A stretch of DNA of 51,587 bases, taken from contig NZ_JARWOJ010000058.1 of the NCBI RefSeq assembly GCF_029868625.1, positions 1 to 51,587 of the forward strand, given 5' to 3'. The notes under the pieces were generated by a model. The model was not told the DNA's origin, did no database searches, and was given only the letters and a program-made list of their open reading frames with translations. Positions within the stretch are counted from its first letter, which is position 1; the number at the start of each line of letters is the position of its first letter. Below, in pieces: positions 1 through 8,131 of this stretch. This stretch comes from Nocardia neocaledoniensis (lineage in GTDB: Bacteria; Actinomycetota; Actinomycetes; Mycobacteriales; Mycobacteriaceae). The translations under genes were made by a program, and so were the position numbers.

Positions 1-165
1 CCCCTGGTCCCGCGGGCGAAAAACCCCACGAGATAGGAATAGGCGGTGAGCGCAAGCGGAAACAGCAGTTCGGCCTCCCGCGACACAACCAACATCTGCT
101 GGACCGCCACCCAGGCCGAGGCCGGCGCGGGCGCGGCGCGCCGCCCCGCCCGCCCCCCCCCCCGC
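1..165. other. low-quality contig edge
   Basis: The first bases run into a GC-only stretch with an eleven-base C run at 153-163. The minus-strand reading frame of the NUDIX-like gene stays open across it, but the protein downstream of the run (hydrophobic, with a VVSREAELLF segment) does not look like a NUDIX domain. I read this as a probable assembly or base-calling problem near a contig end, so nothing inside it should be trusted at the residue level. Confidence 0.55.
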
Positions 166-224
166 CGACTGCGTCGGCGGACCCTCCTCGAGGTCGGGTC
201 GTGCGGGGCTGGGAGTGCGGTCAT
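1..224 (-). CDS. partial NUDIX hydrolase, N-terminus (tentative)
   Basis: An ATG at 224 on the minus strand opens a frame that begins with an Arg-rich, disordered segment (SRRVRRRSRRGGGRAGRR) and runs off the window. In mycobacteria a NUDIX hydrolase with exactly this kind of Arg-rich leader (the Rv3908/mutT4 position) is divergent from pcnA, and the same geometry is seen here. The catalytic NUDIX box is not inside the window, and the sequence past the C run at 153-163 does not resemble the family. The assignment therefore rests on position and N-terminal composition only. Confidence 0.4.
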   Translation of the reverse strand, partial: MTALPAPHDPTSRRVRRRSRRGGGRAGRRAAPAPASAWVAVQQMLVVSREAELLFPLALTAYSYLVGFFARGTR

Positions 225-324
225 GGCGGATTGGGTGTTCTGTGTGGGGCGGGGCTGAGCGTGTGGTGGTCGCGGCTGCCTCGCTTCTCCGCAAGTGGCC
301 GGGAGGGCGGATTACTGATTCGAC

Positions 325-1809
325 GTGGTCAGTAAGCTGCTGTGCGTGGTTTCTCCTGACGTCGCCCCTGATGCTGTCGCGGATCGTCGTGCTCGACTGC
401 TGGCCGGTGCGGCGGTGACGTTGGGGCAGCTCTCGGATGTGCTGACGCCGCTGGGGAAGATGTTCGCCGAGCGTGGCCATTCCCTCTATCTGGTGGGCGG
501 CAGTGTTCGCGACGCGATTCTGGGCCGGCTCGGCAACGATCTGGACTTCACCACCGACGCCAGGCCCGAGGTGGTGCAGGAGCTGATGCGGGGATGGGCC
601 GATCAGCTGTGGGATACCGGGGGGCTCGCCTTCGGCACCGTCAGCGCCGCCAAGGACGGTCAGCAGCTCGAGATCACCACCTTCCGGGCCGACACCTATG
701 ACCGCGTGTCGCGCAACCCGGAGGTGACCTTCGGCGACACCCTCGACGGCGACCTGGTCCGCCGCGATTTCACCGTGAACGCGATGGCGGTCAAGATCGC
801 CGCCGACGGGTCGCAGGAATTCGTGGACCCGCTCAACGGGCTCGACGCGCTGCTCGCCGGCGTGCTCGATACGCCTGCCGCGCCCCAGGATTCGTTCGAC
901 GACGACCCGCTGCGCATGCTGCGCGCCGCCCGCTTCGTCGCCCAGCTCGGCTTCGACGTCGCGCCCCGGGTGCGTGCCGCGATCGTGGAGATGGCCGAGC
1001 AGATCGACCGGATCACCGCCGAACGGGTGCGCACCGAGCTCGACAAGCTGATCGGCGCCGACCATCCGATCGACGGCATCAACCTCATGTGCGACACCGG
1101 CCTGGCACAGCGGGTCCTCCCCGAGGTGCCCGCGATGAAGCTCGAGATCGACGAGCACCACCAGCACAAGGACGTCTACCAGCATTCGCTGACCGTGCTG
1201 TCACAGGCGATCGACCAGGAGGACGGCGACCCCGACCTGGTGCTGCGCTGGGCGGCGCTGCTGCACGACATCGGCAAGCCCGACACCAAACGCAACGAGC
1301 CCGGCGGCGGCGTGAGCTTCCACCACCACGAGGTGGTCGGCGCGAAGATGGTGCGCAAGCGCATGCGCGCGCTGAAGTACCCGAAGGCGTTCACCGAGGA
1401 CGTGGCGCGCCTGGTGTTCCTGCACCTGCGCTTCCACGGGTACGGCAAGGGGCAGTGGACCGACTCGGCGGTACGCCGCTACGTCACCGATGCCGACGAC
1501 CTGCTCGATCGCCTGCACAAGCTGGTCCGCGCCGACTGCACCACCCGCAACAAGCGCAGGGCGGCCGCGTTGCGCGCCACCTACGACGAGCTCGAGGAGC
1601 GCATCGCCAAGCTGCGCGAGCAGGAGGACCTCGCGCGGGTGCGGCCGGACCTGGACGGCAACGCGATCATGGAACTGCTCGGTCTGCCGCCGGGCCCGCA
1701 GGTCGGCAAGGCGTGGAAATACCTCAAGGACCTGCGCCTCGACCGCGGCCCGATGACGCGCGAGGAAGCCGAAGCCGCCCTGCTCGAATGGTGGGCCGGG
1801 CAGTCCTGA
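325..1809 (+). CDS. pcnA: CCA tRNA nucleotidyltransferase
   Basis: Adds or repairs the 3' CCA end of tRNAs in the cytoplasm. The 494-residue protein has the class II nucleotidyltransferase signature LVGGSVRDAILG near residue 57, the LDFTTDARP metal-binding strand, the RRDFTVNAMA motif, and a C-terminal HD domain (LLHDIGKPDT, HHHEVVGAKM). This is the arrangement of mycobacterial PcnA. GTG 325 is the longest start and has no good Shine-Dalgarno; a second GTG at 346 is also possible because the first ~20 residues are not conserved. Its stop abuts the stop of the convergent downstream gene through a shared TGATCA. Confidence 0.95.
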   Translation: MVSKLLCVVSPDVAPDAVADRRARLLAGAAVTLGQLSDVLTPLGKMFAERGHSLYLVGGSVRDAILGRLGNDLDFTTDARPEVVQELMRGWADQLWDTGGLAFGTVSAAKDGQQLEITTFRADTYDRVSRNPEVTFGDTLDGDLVRRDFTVNAMAVKIAADGSQEFVDPLNGLDALLAGVLDTPAAPQDSFDDDPLRMLRAARFVAQLGFDVAPRVRAAIVEMAEQIDRITAERVRTELDKLIGADHPIDGINLMCDTGLAQRVLPEVPAMKLEIDEHHQHKDVYQHSLTVLSQAIDQEDGDPDLVLRWAALLHDIGKPDTKRNEPGGGVSFHHHEVVGAKMVRKRMRALKYPKAFTEDVARLVFLHLRFHGYGKGQWTDSAVRRYVTDADDLLDRLHKLVRADCTTRNKRRAAALRATYDELEERIAKLREQEDLARVRPDLDGNAIMELLGLPPGPQVGKAWKYLKDLRLDRGPMTREEAEAALLEWWAGQS

Positions 1810-2664
1810 TCAGAAGACGATCAGCGTGGTCCCCGCGACGATCGCCGATCTGATCTGGGCCAGGTCGAACGAGCCCGTCGTCTCGGGCAGTTCGATCCGG
1901 AAGCGGACCTTGTCGCCGCGCCGGTGCGCGTAGGTGATGCTCGCCCGGTTCGGCAGGTCGTCCAGCAGCAGCGCGGGCGCCTGGACCGCGCGGCGGGGTA
2001 GCCGGATGCCGAGCCAGCTGGCCTTGCGGATGTCGATGGTGAGCAGGTTGTCGTAGACCTGCGCGTCGACGATGGCGCGCATCTTGCGCGTCCGATGGGA
2101 CGCGACGATGCGGCCCCGCTCGTCGAGGCTCACCCGCCAGTCGAGATTCTGCTCGTCCACCCACGCGACCAGCGCGTCGATCCCGATGACGCCCTCGACA
2201 TCGAGCTGCTGGGCGCGGATCTTGGTCGGCACGCCCGGGATGAGCCGCACGCCGTGGGCGATCACGGTGACGTTGTCGAACGGATGCGAGTCCCAGACCA
2301 GGTCCGAGAGCACGGTCTTGCTCTGGAAATGGGCGCCGCGGCGGCGCACCTTGAAGACGTCGAGGGTGGCGGTGAGCTCGTGGCCGAGCAGCGTGGCGTC
2401 GACCCGCTGGCCGCCGAACCGGCTGAGGATGCCTTCGCTGAGGACGGTCATCAGCACGTCGGGCATGAGCGCGGTGACGGTGCCCGAGCCCAGATCGGCG
2501 ACGGGATCGGCCCAGGACGTGGTGAAGCCGAGCCACTGGTCGATCCATGACGGGTCGAGCAGGCGCTTGCCCAGATCGACAGCGCCCGACAGTGACCAGG
2601 ACTTCGGATCGAAATACGTGGCCATGATGGTCCGAGCGTACTTGGCCACGGGTCCGGCGGCCAT
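1810..2664 (-). CDS. LmeA-like (DUF2993) phospholipid-binding protein
   Basis: A 284-residue protein resembling DUF2993/LmeA proteins, which in mycobacteria bind phospholipid and support lipomannan elongation. Visible features are alternating beta-strand-rich segments, a DATLLGHELTATLDVFKVRR strand region and a conserved-looking IPGVPTKIRAQQLDVEG stretch. No clear signal peptide or transmembrane helix is seen, so unlike periplasmic LmeA this one may be cytoplasmic or membrane-associated. The start is uncertain: ATG 2664 is used, but ATG 2625 (MATYFDPKSW) is equally plausible. It diverges from the Mop regulator across an intergenic region that carries a repeated palindrome. Confidence 0.55.
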   Translation of the reverse strand: MAAGPVAKYARTIMATYFDPKSWSLSGAVDLGKRLLDPSWIDQWLGFTTSWADPVADLGSGTVTALMPDVLMTVLSEGILSRFGGQRVDATLLGHELTATLDVFKVRRRGAHFQSKTVLSDLVWDSHPFDNVTVIAHGVRLIPGVPTKIRAQQLDVEGVIGIDALVAWVDEQNLDWRVSLDERGRIVASHRTRKMRAIVDAQVYDNLLTIDIRKASWLGIRLPRRAVQAPALLLDDLPNRASITYAHRRGDKVRFRIELPETTGSFDLAQIRSAIVAGTTLIVF

Positions 2665-2703
2665 GCTCCGCGGCGTGTTGGCCGCGCATCACGGCCGGAG
2701 AGT

Positions 2704-2747
2704 TCCGAATATGCGGGGAAATTCTCTTGTTCTGTCCGAATATGCGG
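2704..2747. promoter_or_regulatory. twin palindromic operator candidate upstream of the Mop regulator
   Basis: The 13-mer TCCGAATATGCGG occurs twice, at 2704-2716 and 2735-2747, exactly 31 bp apart, about three helical turns. Each copy contains the imperfect palindrome CCGAATATGCGG (ten of twelve positions symmetric). The pair lies between the divergent starts at 2664 and 2763, the second copy ending 15 bp before the regulator's GTG. That is the expected place for an autoregulatory site of the HTH-Mop protein. The binding partner is inferred. Confidence 0.55.
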
Positions 2748-2762
2748 AACTATCCTGAAGCG

Positions 2763-3161
2763 GTGGCGACACTGCGCATCAAGGAAGCGGCCGATCTGCT
2801 CGGCGTGAGCGACGACACCGTGCGGCGGTGGATCGACGCGGGCACCCTGGCCGCGACCAAGGACTCCGCCGGCCGGCTGGTGATCGAGGGCCGCGAGCTC
2901 GCGGCGATGGCGGTCGAGCAGGCCCGGCCGCCGCACACCTCGGTCGGCAGTGCCAGTTCGGCGCGTAATCGGTTTCCCGGACTGGTCACCCGCGTGGTGG
3001 CCGACACGGTGATGGCACAGGTGGAGATGCAATGCGGTCCGTTCACGGTGGTCTCGCTCATGAGCAGCGAAGCGGTGCGCGAGCTGGGGCTCGAGCCCGG
3101 CAGCGTGGCGCTGGCGAGTGTGAAGGCGACGACGGTCGTGGTCGAGAAGGCCGCCGGATGA
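2763..3161 (+). CDS. HTH-Mop molybdate-responsive regulator
   Basis: A 132-residue two-domain protein. Residues 1-50 form a MerR/excisionase-type helix-turn-helix (LRIKEAADLLGVSDDTVRRWID). Residues 62-130 form a Mop/TOBE oxyanion-binding domain (NRFPGLVTRVV ... VMAQVEMQCGPFTVVSLMSSEAV). Proteins of this build sense molybdate and control molybdate transport. GTG 2763 is preferred over the longer TTG 2727 because family alignment begins at ATLRIKEAA and the longer leader would run through the second operator copy. The stop overlaps modA by ATGA, so it is probably the first gene of the mod operon. Confidence 0.8.
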   Translation: MATLRIKEAADLLGVSDDTVRRWIDAGTLAATKDSAGRLVIEGRELAAMAVEQARPPHTSVGSASSARNRFPGLVTRVVADTVMAQVEMQCGPFTVVSLMSSEAVRELGLEPGSVALASVKATTVVVEKAAG

Positions 3162-3901
3162 TCGGCCGGGTCGCGCTCGGTGCGGCGCTGCTGCTGGTGA
3201 CGGTGAGTGCGTGCGGCAGTGGTGATTCCGCGTCGGACGGCACGCTCACCGTCTTCGCCGCCGCCTCGTTGAAGAGCGTGTTCACCGGATTGGAGCAGGA
3301 GTTCGAGGGCGCGAATCCCGGTGTCGACGTGCGATTCTCGTTCGCGGGTTCCTCCGACCTGGCCGCCCAGCTGCTCGCCGGGGCACCCGCCGACGTGTTC
3401 GCGTCCGCCGACCAGCCGACCATGGACAAGGTCGTGCGGGGCGGCCGGATCACCGCGACGCCGACGACGTTCGCCACGAACGTCCTCACGCTGGTCACCG
3501 CGCCGGGAAACCCCAAGGGCATCACCGGAATCGACGACCTCGCCGACGCCACCGTCGTGGTCTGCGCACCGCAGGTGCCGTGCGGCCGGGCCACCCAGCA
3601 GGTCGCCCAGGCGGCGGGCACCGAATTGCGTCCGGTGAGCGAGGAATCCTCTGTCACCGACGTGCTCACCAAGGTCACCTCGGGCCAAGCCGACGCGGGC
3701 CTGGTCTACGTCACCGACGCGACGGCCGCCGGATCGAAGGTGAGCACGGTCGCGATTCCCCAGGCCTCGGCTGCCGTCAACACGTATCCGATTGCGGTCG
3801 TGGCGGATTCGAAGCAGCCTGCGGCGGCGAAATTCACCGAGTTCGTCACCGGCCCCACCGGCCGAGCCGCATTGACAGCGGCGGGGTTCGGCGCGCCATG
3901 A
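3158..3901 (+). CDS. modA: molybdate ABC transporter substrate-binding lipoprotein
   Basis: Captures molybdate (or tungstate) outside the membrane for ModBC. The 247-residue precursor starts with a lipoprotein signal ending in a TVSAC lipobox. The mature protein has the ModA hallmarks LTVFAAASLKSVF, SFAGSSDLAAQLLAGAPADVFASAD, and the CGRATQQVA / SSVTDVLTKVTSGQADAGLVY hinge-lobe motifs. It overlaps the preceding HTH-Mop gene by ATGA at 3158 and the following small ORF by ATGA at 3898. Translation of the whole set is therefore probably coupled. Confidence 0.93.
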   Translation: MIGRVALGAALLLVTVSACGSGDSASDGTLTVFAAASLKSVFTGLEQEFEGANPGVDVRFSFAGSSDLAAQLLAGAPADVFASADQPTMDKVVRGGRITATPTTFATNVLTLVTAPGNPKGITGIDDLADATVVVCAPQVPCGRATQQVAQAAGTELRPVSEESSVTDVLTKVTSGQADAGLVYVTDATAAGSKVSTVAIPQASAAVNTYPIAVVADSKQPAAAKFTEFVTGPTGRAALTAAGFGAP

Positions 3902-4197
3902 GCCGGCCGGCCACCTCGACCGTGCCTGCGCGCAACCCGCTGATCAGGGACGCGGTGTCGGGCAGGCGCCGAGCGCCTGGCTTGGCGCCCCAGCGGAGAG
4001 TCGAGATGCTCTGGGGCGCGGCTCATTCCGTCGCCGCGCGAGCGGGGTGGTCGCGGATGACCGGCGGGGTCCGGCGGTGGGTGCGTGAGCCGGCGGCGGT
4101 GCCGCTGACGGGTGGGGTGGTTGGTGTCGCGCGGCCGCTGTGGCTGTGGGGCGTGGCCCATCCTGTCACTGTGCGCGGGTGGGGCGGTCGCGGATGA
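3898..4197 (+). CDS. intercistronic ORF (99 aa) linking modA and modB, function unknown
   Basis: A 99-codon frame that starts inside the modA stop (ATGA at 3898) and ends inside the modB start (ATGA at 4194). The product is basic and Trp/Gly-rich with no recognisable domain. Its second half includes MTGGVRRWV, which closely matches the first residues of ModB (MTGGVPRWV), because the modB start region is duplicated here. It may be a real small protein, or a translated spacer that carries ribosomes from modA to modB, as proposed for mycobacterial MIRU units in senX3-regX3. High GC makes open frames cheap, so coding status is unproven. Confidence 0.35.
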   Translation: MSRPATSTVPARNPLIRDAVSGRRRAPGLAPQRRVEMLWGAAHSVAARAGWSRMTGGVRRWVREPAAVPLTGGVVGVARPLWLWGVAHPVTVRGWGGRG

Positions 4198-4220
4198 CCG
4201 GCGGGGTGCCGCGGTGGGTG
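4009..4220 (+). repeat. degenerate tandem duplication of the modB start region
   Basis: A segment beginning at 4009 recurs, diverged, from 4144. The core match is 22 identical bases around the start codon (4049-4070 versus 4186-4207, offset 137). Similarity extends about 45 bases upstream and 15 downstream with small indels. The first copy contains an ATG at 4057 that is in frame with the 99-codon intercistronic ORF; the second contains the true modB ATG at 4194. Confidence 0.7.
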
Positions 4221-5027
4221 CTCGCGCCTGCGGTCGTTGGGTTCGCGCTGGTGGTGGTGCCGCTGGTGGCGCTGGCGGCCGGGGTGGAGTGGGGGCGGTT
4301 CGCCGAGTTGATCAGCACCGCGGAGTCCAGAGACGCGCTGTGGCTGAGTCTGCGGACCGCGACCGCGAGTACCGCGCTGTGCCTGGTTTTCGGCGTGCCG
4401 ATGGCGGCGGTGCTGGCGCGGGCGCGGTGGCGTGGGATGCCGGTGCTGCGCGCACTGGTGTTGTTGCCCTTGGTCTTGCCGCCGGTCGTCGGTGGTATCG
4501 CGCTGCTGTACACCTTCGGTCGGCAGGGGTTGCTCGGCGAGCATCTGGAGGCGGCGGGGATCCGGATCGCGTTCAGCACCACCGCTGTCGTGCTGGCGCA
4601 AACCTTTGTCGCCCTGCCGTTTCTGGTGCTCACACTCGAGGGCGCGCTGCGGACGGCGGGGAGTCGCTACGAGCAGATCGCCGCGACCCTCGGTGCCGGG
4701 CCGAGCACCGTTTGGTGGCGGATCACGTTGCCACTGCTGCGACCAGCGCTGATCTCCGGCGCCGTGCTCGCCTTCGCCCGCGCCCTCGGCGAATTCGGCG
4801 CCACCCTGACCTTCGCGGGCAGCCTCCAGGGCCGCACCCGCACCCTCCCCCTCGAGATCTACCTCCAGCGTGAAGCCGACGCGGACGCGGCCATCGCGCT
4901 CTCGGTCGTCCTGATCGTCATCGCGATCGTCATCGTCCTGCTGGCCTACCGGCGGACCAGCCCGATCCCCGGCACCCAACTGCGCAGCCCGACGCCCCGA
5001 CGAGCAGAGCCGGATACGGTGCGATGA
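4194..5027 (+). CDS. modB: molybdate ABC transporter permease
   Basis: Inner-membrane channel of the ModABC importer, 277 residues. About five or six hydrophobic helices are visible, with a ModB-type EAA loop near residues 163-185 ([20 protein letters not shown]) and the conserved [14 protein letters not shown] segment near residue 200. ATG 4194 is chosen because it overlaps the preceding stop by ATGA and the hydrophobic first helix begins directly after it; a GTG further upstream would add only charged residues. The stop overlaps the next small ORF by ATGA. Confidence 0.93.
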   Translation: MTGGVPRWVLAPAVVGFALVVVPLVALAAGVEWGRFAELISTAESRDALWLSLRTATASTALCLVFGVPMAAVLARARWRGMPVLRALVLLPLVLPPVVGGIALLYTFGRQGLLGEHLEAAGIRIAFSTTAVVLAQTFVALPFLVLTLEGALRTAGSRYEQIAATLGAGPSTVWWRITLPLLRPALISGAVLAFARALGEFGATLTFAGSLQGRTRTLPLEIYLQREADADAAIALSVVLIVIAIVIVLLAYRRTSPIPGTQLRSPTPRRAEPDTVR

Positions 5028-5335
5028 CTCAGGGCAACTCGTCACTCGAAGGCGCACTTCGCGACGGTGTGCGTCAGGGCGGTACAGCGCTGGACGGCAC
5101 CGGGCGGGACTTTGCTACTCGCGTGCTGCGCGACCGTGTTCCTCGCCATCGACCGGCTCCGGTCGACGGGGTGCGCAGTACTGCGACGGGGGACGGCGCG
5201 GCGCGTGCTGGCGGCGTCCCCGACGGCACGGGGAATGACGGAGCGTCGCCTTTCGTGTCGAACCCGGTCGGGGTGACCCGCAGCCACCGCGGGAAGACGT
5301 CGGCCCCCGGGGCGGTACGGCTGGTGCCGCGATGA
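5024..5335 (+). CDS. intercistronic ORF (103 aa) linking modB and modC, function unknown
   Basis: A 103-codon frame joined to modB by ATGA at 5024 and to modC by ATGA at 5332, the same arrangement as the unrelated-looking 99-codon ORF between modA and modB. The product is hydrophilic, Arg/Gly-rich and without a recognisable domain, signal peptide or membrane segment. A perfect 8-bp hairpin (TCGACCGGCTCCGGTCGA) sits at 5149-5166. It could be a small protein or a translated spacer that preserves coupling. Confidence 0.35.
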   Translation: MTQGNSSLEGALRDGVRQGGTALDGTGRDFATRVLRDRVPRHRPAPVDGVRSTATGDGAARAGGVPDGTGNDGASPFVSNPVGVTRSHRGKTSAPGAVRLVPR

Positions 5336-6531
5336 TCAGGGGCGGGTCGGCGGGCGGCGCCGCGAGCGGCGATGGCACGCGCGGCGGGTTGTCGGTGTCC
5401 GTGCGGATCGGCGGGCGTGGACTCGATGTGGGGATCGAGGTGGGTCCGGGGGAAGTGCTCGCGGTGCTCGGTCCGAACGGGGCGGGGAAGTCCAGCCTGT
5501 TGCAGGTGATCGCGGGGCTGGTCGCGCCCGACGAAGGATGGGTGCGGCTCGGGCAGCGCACGCTCAGCGACGCGGCGAACGGTGTCGCGGTACCGGCGCA
5601 TCGGCGGGGGATCTCGCTGCTGGCGCAGGATCCGCTGCTGTTTCCGCATCTCAGCGTGCGCGACAACGTCGCCTTCGGACCGCGCAGTCGCGGCGCGAGA
5701 AAGCCTGCGGCACAGTCGATCGCCGACGAATGGCTCGCCGCGGTGGACGCCGTCGACCTCGCCGGTCGACACCCCGGCGAGCTGTCGGGCGGGCAAGCGC
5801 AGCGCGTCGCGCTGGCCCGCGCCCTCGCCGTCGACCCCGACCTGCTGCTGCTCGACGAACCCATGTCGGCCCTCGACGTCGACGTCGCCCCCGCCATGCG
5901 CTCCCTCCTGCGCCGTGTCCTGCGCGACGAGCCCGGCCGCGCCCACCCCCGCTGCGCGGTCCTGGTCACCCACGACATCATCGACGCCATCACTCTCGCC
6001 GACCGCCTCGTCATCCTCGAGGCGGGCCGCATCGTCGACGCGGGCCCGGTCGCCGACGTGATGTCCCATCCACGCAGCCCGTTCGCGGCACGCGTGGCGG
6101 GCCTGAACCTCCTGCGCGGCACCGCGATCGAGTATCAACCCGCCGATGTCGAGCCAGCGGAAGGCGCCACCGGCCTGCCCGCCCGGCGCGCGGCGTCCGC
6201 GTTCGGCACGGTCGAGGCCGCCGGACTCCGCGTCGACGGCTGCTCGGTCGGTGACTTCTGTCCCGGCGACAGCGCGGCCGCGGTCTTCTCCCCCGCGTCG
6301 GTGGCCGTGTTCACCTCCCGACCCGATGGCAGCCCCCGCAATGTCTTCGCCGTCGAGATCGCCGACATCTCCGATCACGGCGGTATCGTCCGGATCCGCG
6401 GCGCACTCGGCCCGGCCGGATCGCTCGACGCCGACCTCACCCCGGCCGCGGTCGCGCACCTGGGCCTCACGCCGGGCGCCACGGTGTATTTCGTGGTCAA
6501 AGCCACCGAGGTGCGGGTATACGCCTGTTGA
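5332..6531 (+). CDS. modC: molybdate ABC transporter ATP-binding protein with Mop domain
   Basis: ATPase of the molybdate importer, 399 residues. The N-terminal ABC domain shows Walker A GPNGAGKSS (near residue 48), Q-loop LLAQDP, signature LSGGQAQRV, Walker B LLLLDEP and switch LVTHD. The C-terminal ~120 residues carry two TOBE/Mop-like segments (GLPARRAASAFGTVEAAG and the VFAVEIADISDHGGIVRIRG region) that bind oxyanion and can throttle transport. The ATG overlaps the preceding ORF's stop (ATGA), keeping the operon translationally linked. The first ~18 residues (GSAGGAASGDGTRG) are an unusually Gly/Ala-rich leader. Confidence 0.93.
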   Translation: MIRGGSAGGAASGDGTRGGLSVSVRIGGRGLDVGIEVGPGEVLAVLGPNGAGKSSLLQVIAGLVAPDEGWVRLGQRTLSDAANGVAVPAHRRGISLLAQDPLLFPHLSVRDNVAFGPRSRGARKPAAQSIADEWLAAVDAVDLAGRHPGELSGGQAQRVALARALAVDPDLLLLDEPMSALDVDVAPAMRSLLRRVLRDEPGRAHPRCAVLVTHDIIDAITLADRLVILEAGRIVDAGPVADVMSHPRSPFAARVAGLNLLRGTAIEYQPADVEPAEGATGLPARRAASAFGTVEAAGLRVDGCSVGDFCPGDSAAAVFSPASVAVFTSRPDGSPRNVFAVEIADISDHGGIVRIRGALGPAGSLDADLTPAAVAHLGLTPGATVYFVVKATEVRVYAC

Positions 6532-6536
6532 AACGC

Positions 6537-6590
6537 TGCCCCGGTGATGACGACACGAACGGAATCGTTCATGCTCGAATCACCGGGGCA
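6537..6590 (+). terminator. 12-bp inverted repeat, terminator or operator between modC and pxpA
   Basis: TGCCCCGGTGAT at 6537-6548 and ATCACCGGGGCA at 6579-6590 form perfect 12-bp arms around a 30-base loop that itself holds a GAACG/CGTTC mini-hairpin. It begins 5 bases after the modC stop and ends 30 bases before pxpA. There is no U tract, so it may be a terminator for mod, an operator for pxp, or both. Confidence 0.5.
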
Positions 6591-6620
6591 CATCCACCTG
6601 GGAGCGACGGAGGGCATCGG

Positions 6621-7376
6621 ATGCCGCTGGACCTGAACAGTGATCTGGGCGAGGGCTTCGGCCCGTGGCGGATGGGCGACGACGCCGCGATGCTCGACAT
6701 CGTCACCAGCGCCAACATCGCCTGCGGTTTCCACGCCGGTGACCCGTCCATCATGCGCAGGACCTGCGAGCTCGCCGTCGCCAAGGGTGTGCGGATCGGC
6801 GCGCATGTGGGCTATCGGGATCTGGTCGGCTTCGGCCGCCGCGATATCGCGATCGCCCCGGCCGACCTGCGCGACGAGGTGCTGTACCAGATCGGCGCGC
6901 TCGCGGCCTTCGCGCGGGCGGCGGGCGACCGCGTCCGCTACGTGAAGCCCCATGGCGCGCTCTATCACGCGGCGGCCCGCGATCGCCTGCTCGCCGACGC
7001 GGTACTGGCCGCCGTGGCCGAGGCCGAACCGGGGCTGGCCCTGCTCGGCCCGGCCGGCACCGAGCTGGAAAAGGCCGCGGCCCGCGTTGGCGCGCGCTTC
7101 GTCGGCGAGGGTTTCGCCGACCGCGCCTACACCGCCACCGGCACCTTGGCCCCGCGCGGAGTAGCCGGTGCGGTGCTGGCGCCCGACGACGCCGTGGCGC
7201 AGGCGGTAGCCCTTGCGGTGTCGGGGGCCGCGCGTACCGTAGACGGTCCCGGTACGGTCGCCGTGTCCGTGGCCAGCGTGTGCGTCCACGGCGATTCCCC
7301 CGCCGCCGTGGAGATGGCCCGTCGCATCCGGCGGGCGCTCGACGAGGCGGGGATACCGGTGGAGCCGTTCGGCTGA
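6621..7376 (+). CDS. pxpA: 5-oxoprolinase subunit A (LamB/YcsF family)
   Basis: With PxpBC it hydrolyses 5-oxoproline (pyroglutamate) to glutamate using ATP, a damage-clearance step. The 251-residue protein has the family opening DLNSDLGEGFGPW, then NIACGFHAGDP, GAHVGYRDLVGFGRR and VKPHGALYH, all characteristic of LamB/YcsF. ATG 6621 is preceded by GGAGGG at a suitable distance and fits the family start; the frame is open further upstream only through the inverted repeat. First gene of pxpABC, with pxpB following after 14 bases. Confidence 0.92.
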   Translation: MPLDLNSDLGEGFGPWRMGDDAAMLDIVTSANIACGFHAGDPSIMRRTCELAVAKGVRIGAHVGYRDLVGFGRRDIAIAPADLRDEVLYQIGALAAFARAAGDRVRYVKPHGALYHAAARDRLLADAVLAAVAEAEPGLALLGPAGTELEKAAARVGARFVGEGFADRAYTATGTLAPRGVAGAVLAPDDAVAQAVALAVSGAARTVDGPGTVAVSVASVCVHGDSPAAVEMARRIRRALDEAGIPVEPFG

Positions 7377-7390
7377 GGGTGGGAGGCCAG

Positions 7391-8077
7391 ATGACCGACT
7401 GGAACACGCGAATCCGTCCCGCGGGTGACCGTGCCGTGCTCATCACCCTCGACGACCCACGCCCGGTGCAGCGGCTGGCCTCCGCGTTGCGCGTGCACGC
7501 CATCGCGGGCGTGCAGGATGTGCTGCCTGCCGCCGAAACCGTGCTGGTCACCATGCATTCGGTGAGCTACGGGATCCAGGTCCGGCGCGAACTGGTCGCC
7601 CTGCTCGACCGGCTGGATCAGGAACAGCCACAGGCGGTTTCGCCGGATGTTTCCCGTGGAACAGTGCCCGCGGACGAGTCGCCCGACGACGTGGTGGAGA
7701 TCCCGGTCAGCTACGACGGCGCCGACCTGCCCGGCGTCGCCCGCATGCTCGAGCTGTCGACCGCGGAGGTCATCGCCCAGCACACGGGCACCCTCTGGCG
7801 GTGCGCCTTCGTCGGCTTCGCGCCCGGTTTCGGCTACCTGACCTCGCCGGACGGCAGGCTCACCGTGCCGCGCCGCGCGCAGGCACGCACCGCCATCCCG
7901 CCGGGCGCCGTCGCGCTGGCCGGCGGCTATTCGGCGGTGTATCCGCGGGGCACGCCGGGCGGCTGGCAGCTGATCGGCAGCACGGATCTGCGGATGTGGG
8001 CGGTCGACCGCGATCCACCCGCGCTGGTGCGGGCGGGTACGGCGGTACGGTTCGTCGACACGGCGACAGCTGAATAA
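7391..8077 (+). CDS. pxpB: 5-oxoprolinase subunit B (KipI family)
   Basis: The 228-residue allophanate-hydrolase subunit-1-like partner of PxpC. Family motifs include RPAGDRAVLI at the start, IPVSYDGADLPGVA mid-protein, the FVGFAPGFGYL motif near residue 140, and VPRRAQARTAIPPGAVALAGGYSAVYPRGTPGGW toward the C-terminus. ATG 7391 follows a GGGAGG Shine-Dalgarno. In Bacillus the homologue (KipI) inhibits the KinA kinase, but no KinA-like gene is present here, so the metabolic role is favoured. Confidence 0.92.
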   Translation: MTDWNTRIRPAGDRAVLITLDDPRPVQRLASALRVHAIAGVQDVLPAAETVLVTMHSVSYGIQVRRELVALLDRLDQEQPQAVSPDVSRGTVPADESPDDVVEIPVSYDGADLPGVARMLELSTAEVIAQHTGTLWRCAFVGFAPGFGYLTSPDGRLTVPRRAQARTAIPPGAVALAGGYSAVYPRGTPGGWQLIGSTDLRMWAVDRDPPALVRAGTAVRFVDTATAE

Positions 8078-8131
8078 CACCAGGGCTGCTCAACGGTGCG
8101 CCGCCTCGACAGCGAATCGGGGAGTGATCGC

